Origin: CAWBJP01 sp044867425 | Lineage (GTDB): Bacteria > Actinomycetota > Acidimicrobiia > IMCC26256 > BP-133 | Assembly: GCA_044867425.1 (NCBI GenBank) | Contig: JBIOUX010000068.1 | Span: 1 to 16,270 of the forward strand | Direction of reading: 5' to 3' | DNA length: 16,270 nt | Shown here: piece after piece, positions 6,997 to 13,663 of the stretch | Layout: each line of letters opens with the position of its first letter | Position numbering within the stretch: position 1 is the first letter of the stretch | Notes under the pieces: model-generated | Database searches by the model: none | What the model was told of the DNA's origin: nothing | Seen by the model: the letters and a program-made list of their open reading frames with translations, nothing else | Program-made: the position numbers and the translations under genes

Positions 6997-7419
6997 TTGT
7001 TCAACTCGATCGTGGTGGGAACGGATGGATCGGCCACGGCCCGGGAGGCGGTGAGAACGGCGTCCGAGCTGGCCCGGCTCGGCCGAGCGGAGCTCCACGT
7101 GGTCAGCGCCTATCGGCTGCCCGAGATCGGCGGCACGTCGATGATCCCGTTCGGGACCGATGAGGAGATCCGAGCGGGTGTCGAAGCCATGCTCGAGTCA
7201 CTGGCCAAGGAGATCGCCGATGACGGCGTGGCGGTGACCACGCACGCCTGTCCCCAGGGTGCCGCCGCCGCCATCCTCGACGTGGCCGAGGCTCAGCAGG
7301 CCGACCTCATCGTGGTGGGCAACCGGGGCATGCAGGGGCCCCGCCGGTTCCTGGGCAGCGTTCCGAACAGCGTCACCCATCACGCCGCCTGTGCGGTGCT
7401 CATCGTCAACACCTGTTGA
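6997..7419 (+). CDS. Universal stress protein (UspA family), TTG start
   Basis: 140 residues from TTG 6997, which follows GGAGG (6987-6991) at five bases. An upstream in-frame GTG at 6973 would add eight residues but has no ribosome site, and the second universal stress protein in this window begins at exactly the same alignment position. The protein shows the nucleotide-binding Usp fold: SIVVGTDGS (4-12) with Asp10, and LIVVGNRGMQG then GSVPNSV (104-126), the G-xx-G-(8x)-GS ATP loop, one residue shorter than the classical nine. The C-terminal strand CAVLIVN closes the sheet. Such proteins bind ATP or AMP and act in stress survival in the cytosol. It sits between the flavoprotein and prolyl-tRNA synthetase genes on the same strand, 54 and 48 bases away. 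Confidence 0.88.
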   Translation: MFNSIVVGTDGSATAREAVRTASELARLGRAELHVVSAYRLPEIGGTSMIPFGTDEEIRAGVEAMLESLAKEIADDGVAVTTHACPQGAAAAILDVAEAQQADLIVVGNRGMQGPRRFLGSVPNSVTHHAACAVLIVNTC

Positions 7420-7441
7420 GGCAGGTGCAACATGGCGACCG

Positions 7442-7467
7442 GGGAGGGACCGGTAAGGTCCGCTCCC
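7442..7467 (+). promoter_or_regulatory. Hairpin ending at the proS start codon; overlapping possible -10 box
   Basis: GGGAG-GGACC (7442-7451) pairs with GGTCC-g-CTCCC (7457-7467): ten base pairs, a 5-base loop GGTAA and one bulged G at 7462, ending on the base before ATG 7468. The purine-rich stretch that could act as ribosome site is inside the stem. TAAGGT (7454-7459) fits TANNNT and lies eight bases before the ATG, so a leaderless transcript starting at or beside the ATG is possible. Confidence 0.45.
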
Positions 7468-8907
7468 ATGTCGTCAGAACGCCGCGGCGTGACGCCGCAG
7501 AGCGAGGATTTCTCGGCCTGGTACAACGAGGTCGTCTTCCGGGCGCAGCTTGTCGACCGTGGCCCGGTCAGGGGCACCATGGTGATTCGGCCCTACGGGT
7601 ACCGGATCTGGGAGCTGCTGCAGGCTGAACTCGACCGCCGGATCAAGGACACCGGACACGACAACGCCTACTTCCCGTTGCTGATCCCCGAGAGCTACCT
7701 GCGGCGCGAGTCCGAGCATGTCGAGGGATTCTCACCCGAGCTCGCCGTCGTCACCCACGCCGGTGGCAAGGAGCTCGAAGAGCCGCTGGTCGTCCGCCCG
7801 ACCTCCGAGACGATCATCGGCGAAATGATGGCGAAGTGGGTGAGCTCCCACCGGGACCTTCCGCTCCTGCTCAACCAGTGGGCGAACGTGGTGCGCTGGG
7901 AGCTGCGCCCCCGCATGTTCCTGCGCACCACCGAGTTCCTGTGGCAGGAGGGCCACACCGCTCACGCCGACGAGGCCGACGCCATGCGGGAGACGATGGT
8001 CGCCCTCCATATCTACGAAGAGGTGGCCCGCGAGGTCGCCGCCATGCCGGTGATCGCCGGAGAGAAGACGCCGGGCGAGCGGTTCGCGGGCGCGGTGCGG
8101 ACGTACACCATCGAAGGGATGATGCGTGACGGCCGCGCCCTTCAGGCGGGCACCTCCCACTATCTGGGGACCAACTTCGCCCGCGCGTTCGAAATCCGGT
8201 ACTCGACCGAGACCGGACAGCTCGAGCACTGCCACACCACCTCGTGGGGCATGAGCACCCGGATGATCGGCGGTGTGATCATGACCCACGGAGACGACAA
8301 GGGGCTGGTACTGCCGCCGCGCCTCGCTGCCTACCAAGCCGTGATCGTTCCCATCGGGCGGGGCGAGGAGGCGGGCGAGGTGCTGCCGGCCGCCCGCCGG
8401 CTGGCTGATGAGCTGCGCCGGGCGGGTGTGCGTGTGCATCTGGACGACCGACCGCAGCTCTCGCCGGGGTTCAAGTTCAATCAGTGGGAGCTGCAGGGTG
8501 TGCCGGTTCGCCTCGAGCTCGGACGGCGCGACCTGGCGGCCGGCACAGTGGTCATGGCGCGACGGCTGGGCGCCGGGAAGGAAGCTGTCCCCCTCGCCTC
8601 GGTGGCCGAGGCCCTGCCGGCGGTGTTGGTGGACCTCCAGGATCACTTGCTGTCGCGGGCGACCGAGTTTCGGGACAGCCGGCTCAGGACGGTCGACGAG
8701 TGGGCCGACTTCGCCGGCGCGGTGGCCACCGGATGGGCATCGGCCTTTCACTGCGGCTCCTCGGCTTGCGAAGACGACATCAACGCCGAAACCACCGCCA
8801 CGCCCCGTTGCATCCCCCTCGAGGGTGTGGCGGAGTCGGGAAGGTGCATCCGATGCGGCCAGCCGTCCGAATACGGCAAGCGGGTTGTGTTCGGAAGGGC
8901 TTACTGA
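7468..8907 (+). CDS. proS: Proline--tRNA ligase, class 3 (archaeal/eukaryote-like form)
   Basis: 479 residues. Charges tRNA-Pro with proline in the cytosol; class II synthetase. Order: catalytic core with RPYGYRIWE (41-49), the PTSET motif (111-115, TxE loop), motif 2 around RWE and FLRTTEFLWQEGHTAH (151-166), AGTSHYLG (228-235) and motif 3 GLVLPPRLA (279-287). The anticodon-binding domain is about 290-400. The C-terminal zinc-type domain has Cys429, Cys434, Cys460 and Cys463, and the chain ends in the conserved Tyr. There is no bacterial-type editing insertion between motifs 2 and 3, which marks the short class as in Thermus. ATG 7468 fits the length of the Thermus enzyme as I remember it; an ATG at 7432 would add 12 residues and cannot be excluded. 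No residue of the active site seems lost. Confidence 0.95.
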   Translation: MSSERRGVTPQSEDFSAWYNEVVFRAQLVDRGPVRGTMVIRPYGYRIWELLQAELDRRIKDTGHDNAYFPLLIPESYLRRESEHVEGFSPELAVVTHAGGKELEEPLVVRPTSETIIGEMMAKWVSSHRDLPLLLNQWANVVRWELRPRMFLRTTEFLWQEGHTAHADEADAMRETMVALHIYEEVAREVAAMPVIAGEKTPGERFAGAVRTYTIEGMMRDGRALQAGTSHYLGTNFARAFEIRYSTETGQLEHCHTTSWGMSTRMIGGVIMTHGDDKGLVLPPRLAAYQAVIVPIGRGEEAGEVLPAARRLADELRRAGVRVHLDDRPQLSPGFKFNQWELQGVPVRLELGRRDLAAGTVVMARRLGAGKEAVPLASVAEALPAVLVDLQDHLLSRATEFRDSRLRTVDEWADFAGAVATGWASAFHCGSSACEDDINAETTATPRCIPLEGVAESGRCIRCGQPSEYGKRVVFGRAY

Positions 8908-8910
8908 CCC

Positions 8911-8924
8911 CGGACGAGGGTCCG
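8911..8924 (+). terminator. Small hairpin just after proS
   Basis: CGGAC (8911-8915) and GTCCG (8920-8924) around GAGG, four bases after the stop codon. Short, without a T-tract; a weak terminator candidate. Confidence 0.25.
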
Positions 8925-8981
8925 CCGCCCTGCGTCGTATCGAGTGTCGCCGGCACGAAACAACCACGGTCACGTCGGCGC

Positions 8982-8998
8982 GGGACGGCTCCCGTCTC
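8982..8998 (+). terminator. Possible terminator between proS and the SARP gene
   Basis: GGGACGG (8982-8988) pairs with CCGTCTC (8992-8998), seven pairs including one G-U, loop CTC, followed by TTGCC. The T-tail is minimal, as is often the case in high-GC actinobacteria. It would separate proS from the regulator gene. The rest of 8908-9074 shows no other gene. Confidence 0.35.
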
Positions 8999-9074
8999 TT
9001 GCCGACATGATGGCAGCCCGTGGAGGCGGAAATGCTCGGACAGCAGGTCAGGATCCCACCGGGTGGCGGCTGAG

Positions 9075-12000
9075 ATGGAGTTCCGGCTCCTGGGCAGCCT
9101 CGAAGTGACCGAGGGGGGCGCCCTTCTGGACGTGGGGGGCGCCAAGCATCGCGCGCTGCTCGCCATCCTGCTCCTCCACGTCAACCAGGTCGTGCCCACC
9201 GACCGGCTGGCCGACAAGCTGTGGGGCGGCGAGCCACCCCCCGGTGCGACGGCCACGCTGCAGAGCTACGTCTCCAGCCTGCGGAGGGCCTTGGCGCCGG
9301 GGAGGAGGGCCGAGGACCACCAGCTGATCGTCACCCGTCGGCCCGGCTATCTGATCCAGCTGGGTCCCGAACAGCTCGACGTCACCCGCTTCGAGACTCT
9401 CGTCGCCGAGGCTCACCAGGCCCTGGTGAGATGCGACTGGGCCCGGGCGGCCAGCTTCTCGCGCCGCGCTCTGGAGTTGTGGCGGGGGTCCGCCCTGGCT
9501 GACTTCACCTACGAGCCGTTCGCCCAGGCCGAGGCGGCTCGGCTGGAGGAGGCCCGCCTGCGCGCCTGCGAGCATCGGGTGGAAGCGGACCTGGCTCTCG
9601 GCCGACACGCCGACGTGGTGGGCGAGCTCGAAACCCTGGTCACCGCCCACCCGCTGCGGGAGGGCCTGTGGGCCCACCTGATGACCGCCCTCTATCGCTG
9701 CGGCCGGCAGGCGGAGGCCCTGCACGCCTACCAGCGGGTGCGCCAGGCCCTGGGCGAGGACCTGGGCATCGACCCCGGCCCGGCCCTGCAGCGCCTGGAG
9801 CGGGGAATTCTGCGGCAGGAGGAGTGGCTCGAGCTCCCATCAGCCGCACTTCAGCGCAAGCCCGAGACGGCCGCCGTACTTCCCTCCGCGGTTCCAACAG
9901 AACCATGTGCCCCGGCGCCCGGTGCCCCAACGTTCGTCGGCCGGACGCAGGAGTTGGCGGTTCTCGAGGCCGAGCTCGCCCGGGTCATGGCCGGTGAGTC
10001 GCGCTGTGTCCTCGTCACCGGCGAGGCGGGCGTCGGAAAGACCCGGCTGGCCACCGAGCTGCTGGGTCGCCACACCGACGACGTCGTCGCCCTGTCGGGT
10101 CGGGGGTACCACCTCGGTCTGACCGCCTCCTTCAGCGTGTGGGCGGAGGCGCTCGAGCGCCATCTGCGGCGACTGCCGGAACAGGAGGTCATCGAGCTCT
10201 GCGGTGGCTTCCTCGACGACCTCGCCAGCCTCCTCCGCAGCGTGGCCGCCCTGCGAGGCTCGGTTCCCGAGCGGGAGCCGCCTTGGTTCCGGCTCTTGCA
10301 GGGACTGGCCCTCCTGTTGGTCAACCTGGCCGAGCAGCGCCCCCTGGTGATCGTCCTCGACGACGTCCACCTGGCCGACGCCTCGTCCTGGGACGAGCTC
10401 CAGTACCTCATCCGCAACGTCCCCGGGGCCCGGCTGCTGGTTCTGGCCGCGGCTCGCCCCGCTGAGCTCGCCGAGCAGACGGTGGCCGCTGAAGTCGTCC
10501 TGGGCCTGGAGCAGGAGGGCTTGCTCACCCGCCTCGAGGTGAAGGCCCTCGAGCGGGAATCGATGGGCGAGCTGGCCGAGGCGGTGGTCGGGCAGGCGGC
10601 ACCGCCGGCGCTGGTGGACTGGGTGGCCGAGCGGTCGAAGGGCAACACGCTCTTCGCCCTGGGCCTGCTCCGAGCCCTCCTGGACGAAGGTGGCGACCTG
10701 TCCGCTCCGGTCCTCCAGCGTCTGCCCGAGAGCCTCGCCGAGCGGGTGACGGGCCGGCTCCGGGGCCTCGACCGGCCCACGGTGGCCGTCCTCGAGCTGC
10801 TGGCCGTGCTGGGGCGCCGGGTCGACCTCCCCACCCTGCTGACGCTGAGCGGGCAGCCCTTCGACAGCCTGGAACGGGCGGTGGCCCGGCTGGTCGGTGC
10901 CCGGCTGGTGGTCGAGGAGGAATGGGACCGGGATGTCACCTACGAGATCACCCATCCCCTCATCCAGGAAGCGATCTACACCGGGATCTCCGGGGCCCGG
11001 CGGCGGGCCGCCCATCGGGCGGTCGGGCGGGCCCTGGTGACCGCCGGGCGCCTGGGGGAAGCCGCCGGGCACTTCGCCTGCTCGGCGCACATGGGCGACG
11101 ACGAAGCCATCACCGCCTTGCGCGACGCCGTGCGCGAGGCCGAGCGCCGAGAGGCCTACCGGGAGGCGGTGACCATCCTGAGCGCCCTGGCGGAGATCTT
11201 GCCTTCGGGTGACGACCGGTGGCTCGACGTGGCCGGCGTCCTGTCCCGCCAGGCCGACTGGGTCTATCGCCCCTCCGAGGTAGCCGCCATGAGCATCCGG
11301 GCTCTGCGCGAGATCCAGGCAGTGCTCGAGCGTTCGCCCGATCCGGCTTGTCGAGCCACCATCAGCTTTCGCCTGGCCACCTTCCTGGCTTATGGCACCG
11401 GAGAGCTGGAAGAGGCCGAGCGGGCGTGTACCCAGGCCATCGAGCTCTACCGAACGGCGGGTGACCTGCCCCGGAGGCTGGTGGCGGCCAACGAGCTCGC
11501 CGCCATGCGGGGGTTGCAGGGCGACCTGGCCGCCTGGCAGTCAGGCTGCCAGGCGGTGACCGAGGCGGCCGAGGCAGCCGGGGAGTACTTTCCCTTGGTG
11601 CAAGCCCTGGGCCAGCTGGGCGCGGTCGCCGCCCACCGGGGGCGGTTCCGGGAAGCGGAGGCCGCTCTCCGCCGGAACCTCGCCTTCATCCGCCAGGACC
11701 GCAAACCGCACCGCCGCACCAGGGGCCTCACGCTTCTCGCCTACTGTCTCGCCGGGGAGGGCCGGGTGGTAGAGGCGCTGCCGCTGCTCGAGGAAGCCAA
11801 GGCGGAGAACCCCGGGTGGCGGGAGAGCACCTTCCTGGAGCTGGGGATCATGGTCTCCTGGATGGCCGGCGATCTTCCTGCCGTTGTGGCCAACGCCGAC
11901 GAAATCGGCCCTGTGGGCAGAAGGAGCGCCCACGCCATGCACTTCGCCGCCCTGTCGGCGGCCGACACCGGTCAGCTCCACCGCGCCCGGGGCTACCTGG

Positions 12001-12632
12001 CGCGGGCGGAGGCGGCGTACGGCGATGGCGGGTGGTTCTTCTACCCCGACTACGGCCGTTACGTCGATGCCCTGGTGGCCTGGCGTGCCGAGCCGGCGGT
12101 CGCGTCGCTGGCCACGCTACGGCGCGTCTCGGAGCGGCTCATGGCCATGGAGGTTCTCCCCTACGCAGCCTGGGTCATGCTCGATTTGGCCGAGATGGCG
12201 GCGGCGGGCAACGAGCCGGACCTCGCGTCATGGGCGGCTCGTCGTCTCGAGGAGGTCGCCCAGCGGATCGACCGTCCCCTCTACTGGGGGATAGCCGGGA
12301 TCGGGGCGACCTGGTCATCGCTGGTCTCGACCGCGCCGGACCGGGCGCCCCAGGTGGCCGGCCAGGCGGTCAACTCCCTCTCGGGGACTGGCTGTCGGGC
12401 GTTCCTTGGCCGGGCCTTCGAGGTGCTCGGCCGGTCGCTCCTCGGGGTTGACCCGGTCCGGGCCGAAGAAGCGCTCGAGCAGGCCGCCACCCTCTTCGAG
12501 GCCTGCGGCGCCAGCTGGAGGCACCACCGGGTCGAAGCGCTTCCCCGCCCCGTGCGCCCGCGCGCCAGCAGCGGGGTCCGTTCGCGCTCGATCGGCCGCC
12601 GCCATCCGGAACCGGTCGCAGCTCTGGGCTGA
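9075..12632 (+). CDS. Large SARP/AfsR-like transcriptional regulator with BTAD and AAA ATPase domains
   Basis: 1185 residues. Begins with an OmpR-like winged helix (about 1-95: MEFRLLGSLEV, GGAKHRALLAILLLH, LADKLWGGEPP, LQSYVSSLRRAL, GYLIQL). Next is the bacterial transcriptional activation (BTAD) domain (about 100-245: DVTRFETLV, LWRGSALADF, HPLREGLWAHLMTALYRCGRQAEAL, LGEDLGIDPGPALQ). An AAA-type ATPase follows with FVGRTQELAVLE (287-298), Walker A GEAGVGKT (316-323) and Walker B LVIVLDDVHLAD (424-435). The remaining 700 residues are helical and TPR-like (alternating ERAC, EAEAALRRNL, EEALEQAATLFEACG). No C-terminal LuxR helix-turn-helix is seen. Such proteins bind promoter direct repeats and activate secondary metabolism or differentiation, with ATP as a switch. 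Start: ATG 9075 begins the domain exactly; GTG 9063 is an in-frame alternative, and neither has a strong ribosome site. The open frame runs up to 8484 only as a shadow of proS. No biosynthetic cluster is in the window, so the target is unknown. Confidence 0.92.
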   Translation: MEFRLLGSLEVTEGGALLDVGGAKHRALLAILLLHVNQVVPTDRLADKLWGGEPPPGATATLQSYVSSLRRALAPGRRAEDHQLIVTRRPGYLIQLGPEQLDVTRFETLVAEAHQALVRCDWARAASFSRRALELWRGSALADFTYEPFAQAEAARLEEARLRACEHRVEADLALGRHADVVGELETLVTAHPLREGLWAHLMTALYRCGRQAEALHAYQRVRQALGEDLGIDPGPALQRLERGILRQEEWLELPSAALQRKPETAAVLPSAVPTEPCAPAPGAPTFVGRTQELAVLEAELARVMAGESRCVLVTGEAGVGKTRLATELLGRHTDDVVALSGRGYHLGLTASFSVWAEALERHLRRLPEQEVIELCGGFLDDLASLLRSVAALRGSVPEREPPWFRLLQGLALLLVNLAEQRPLVIVLDDVHLADASSWDELQYLIRNVPGARLLVLAAARPAELAEQTVAAEVVLGLEQEGLLTRLEVKALERESMGELAEAVVGQAAPPALVDWVAERSKGNTLFALGLLRALLDEGGDLSAPVLQRLPESLAERVTGRLRGLDRPTVAVLELLAVLGRRVDLPTLLTLSGQPFDSLERAVARLVGARLVVEEEWDRDVTYEITHPLIQEAIYTGISGARRRAAHRAVGRALVTAGRLGEAAGHFACSAHMGDDEAITALRDAVREAERREAYREAVTILSALAEILPSGDDRWLDVAGVLSRQADWVYRPSEVAAMSIRALREIQAVLERSPDPACRATISFRLATFLAYGTGELEEAERACTQAIELYRTAGDLPRRLVAANELAAMRGLQGDLAAWQSGCQAVTEAAEAAGEYFPLVQALGQLGAVAAHRGRFREAEAALRRNLAFIRQDRKPHRRTRGLTLLAYCLAGEGRVVEALPLLEEAKAENPGWRESTFLELGIMVSWMAGDLPAVVANADEIGPVGRRSAHAMHFAALSAADTGQLHRARGYLARAEAAYGDGGWFFYPDYGRYVDALVAWRAEPAVASLATLRRVSERLMAMEVLPYAAWVMLDLAEMAAAGNEPDLASWAARRLEEVAQRIDRPLYWGIAGIGATWSSLVSTAPDRAPQVAGQAVNSLSGTGCRAFLGRAFEVLGRSLLGVDPVRAEEALEQAATLFEACGASWRHHRVEALPRPVRPRASSGVRSRSIGRRHPEPVAALG

Positions 12633-12664
12633 GGAGCACGGCCCTTCAACTCAAGCGGGACTCC

Positions 12665-12683
12665 AGCGCTTCACAAGCGTTTT
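12665..12683 (+). terminator. Short hairpin plus TTTT after the SARP gene
   Basis: AGCGCTT (12665-12671) and AAGCGTT (12675-12681), loop CAC, running into TTTT at 12680-12683. Seven pairs including one G-U, 32 bases after the stop. Weak rho-independent terminator candidate. Confidence 0.35.
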
Positions 12684-12697
12684 CCCAACCCGGTCCG

Positions 12698-12725
12698 TCA
12701 CTCTGCTGATGACGGAGCTGAGTGA
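12698..12725 (+). promoter_or_regulatory. 5' leader stem-loop of the small secreted protein gene
   Basis: TCACTC (12698-12703) pairs with GAGTGA (12720-12725); inside, after one T-T mismatch, GCT (12705-12707) pairs with AGC (12716-12718) around an 8-base loop. It ends 23 bases before the Shine-Dalgarno AAGGAG (12749-12754). Regulatory role is inference. Confidence 0.35.
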
Positions 12726-12760
12726 AATGCACCAGCCCTCCAGCAGACAAGGAGAACATC

Positions 12761-12940
12761 ATGAAGAAGCTCATGCTCGCCCTGATGGCCGCCCAGGCAA
12801 TGACCCTCGCCCTTCCTGTGGCGGCTCACGCCGACGTCGTCGACCTGCGGCCCAGCGCGAACCTGCAGCCCATCGCGGCTCCCGTGCTATACGCCACGAT
12901 CACCCCCAGCGCCACCGTGAACGCCTTCTCGGGGCGATAG
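12761..12940 (+). CDS. Small secreted protein of unknown function (59 aa with Sec signal peptide)
   Basis: ATG 12761 follows a near-consensus AAGGAG (12749-12754) at six bases, the best ribosome site in the window; the ATG at 12722 has none. The product starts MKK, has a hydrophobic core (LMLALMAAQAMTLALPVAA) and an AHA-D cleavage site at about residue 25, giving a mature peptide of about 34 residues. The mature part (DVVDLRPSANLQPIAAPVL, then ATITPSATVNAF) is polar and proline-containing, has no cysteine and no motif I recognise. It is not a lanthipeptide or lasso precursor by eye, and no modification genes adjoin it. It has its own leader stem-loop and strong terminator, so it is probably a single-gene transcript. 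It could be a secreted signal or a cell-envelope micro-protein. That it is a gene is well supported; the function is unknown. Confidence 0.75.
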   Translation: MKKLMLALMAAQAMTLALPVAAHADVVDLRPSANLQPIAAPVLYATITPSATVNAFSGR

Positions 12941-12981
12941 ACGTAAGCGGCGGCGCATGACCGCTGCAGATCCCAGTTCCT

Positions 12982-13016
12982 GACACCCCGAGGGGCCGGT
13001 TGCTCCTCGGGGTGTC
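12982..13016. terminator. Strong hairpin terminator, probably bidirectional
   Basis: GACACCCCGAGG (12982-12993) pairs perfectly with CCTCGGGGTGTC (13005-13016), 12 base pairs, with a further G-U and G-C pair inside, loop about seven bases. On the plus strand it is followed by TTCG rather than a T-run. It lies 41 bases after the small-protein stop and about 80 bases after the end of the convergent universal stress gene, so it may serve both. Confidence 0.75.
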
Positions 13017-13044
13017 TTCGTCGGCGTCGATGCCGGGCTCCGTG

Positions 13045-13064
13045 GCGAGGATCTCGGGATCGAA
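13045..13064 (-). repeat. 20-base exact repeat of the aldo/keto reductase tail (1796-1815); possible gene relic
   Basis: The 20 bases here are identical to 1796-1815 inside the aldo/keto reductase gene. On the minus strand this stretch can be read as AAD(AVLP)FDPEILA, resembling AADVEFDPEILAA in the reductase. The reading has no recognisable continuation either side. It may be a decayed gene end or chance codon similarity. The remaining part of 12941-13098 holds only the terminator. Confidence 0.3.
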
Positions 13065-13098
13065 GGGCAGGACGGCGTCGGCGGCTGAAAGGCGGAAG

Positions 13099-13560
13099 TC
13101 AGTCGGTGCGCCTCAAGGGCCACGTGTGGACGACGAGAACCGAACACGGGGCGAGACGCACGACGTTGCTGGGGACGCTCCCGAGGGCCCGGGGGTTGCG
13201 AGTGCCCCGGTTGCCTACCACGATGAGGTCGGCCCGTCGACGGTCGGCCTCGTCGAGGATGGCCTGGGCGGGGCTGTCGGGAGACGCGTACGTTGTCACC
13301 ACTACGTCTTCCGCTTCGAGCTCCTGGGCCAGTCTTCCCAGCATCGCCTCGACGTCGGCCCGGATCCGTTCCTCCGTTCCGGTCTCGCCCGGTTCTTCCC
13401 TATCCCGTCCCGGCGCGACCATCAGCATGTCCTCGAAGACGTGATAGGCGCTCACCACGTACAGCCGGGCAGCGCAGAGCCGAGCCATCCCGGTGGCGAC
13501 GCGGACCGCCTCTCGAGCAGGTGCGGAGCCGTCCGTCCCGACCACGATCGAGGTGAACAC
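13099..13560 (-). CDS. Universal stress protein (UspA family), GTG start
   Basis: 153 residues from GTG 13560, preceded on the minus strand by GGGAGG at five-base spacing. The open frame extends to 13815, but the upstream part is an Arg/Ser/Pro-rich shadow of the P450 gene. SIVVGTDGS (4-12) with Asp10, LIVVGNRGT (112-120) and GSVPSNV (127-133) form the nucleotide site; the linker between G-xx-G and GS is seven residues instead of nine. An acidic insert (GRDREEPGETGTEE, 51-64) lengthens the middle compared with the other universal stress protein of this window, with which it shares 18 of the first 20 residues. It lies 103 bases downstream of the P450 gene on the same strand and is probably the last gene of that transcript. 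Nucleotide-binding stress protein of the cytosol; partner unknown. Confidence 0.88.
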   Translation of the reverse strand: MFTSIVVGTDGSAPAREAVRVATGMARLCAARLYVVSAYHVFEDMLMVAPGRDREEPGETGTEERIRADVEAMLGRLAQELEAEDVVVTTYASPDSPAQAILDEADRRRADLIVVGNRGTRNPRALGSVPSNVVRLAPCSVLVVHTWPLRRTD

Positions 13561-13663
13561 GGCACCTCCCGACCCAGAGGGCTTGGAGGCAGTCGGCGGT
13601 CCCGGCGAGAGGCAGGGGAAGCGCCGTCCGCCCCTGTGCGTGAATCCACCGTAGCGACGTGAC

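Noticed and set aside
7732..8973. 413-codon minus-strand frame opposite proS
   Set aside because: A complete prolyl-tRNA synthetase with all motifs lies on the other strand; the antisense translation has no recognisable domain.
8484..9074. N-terminal extension of the SARP frame back to 8484
   Set aside because: It overlaps proS in another frame and is Arg/Gly-rich; the winged helix begins exactly at ATG 9075.
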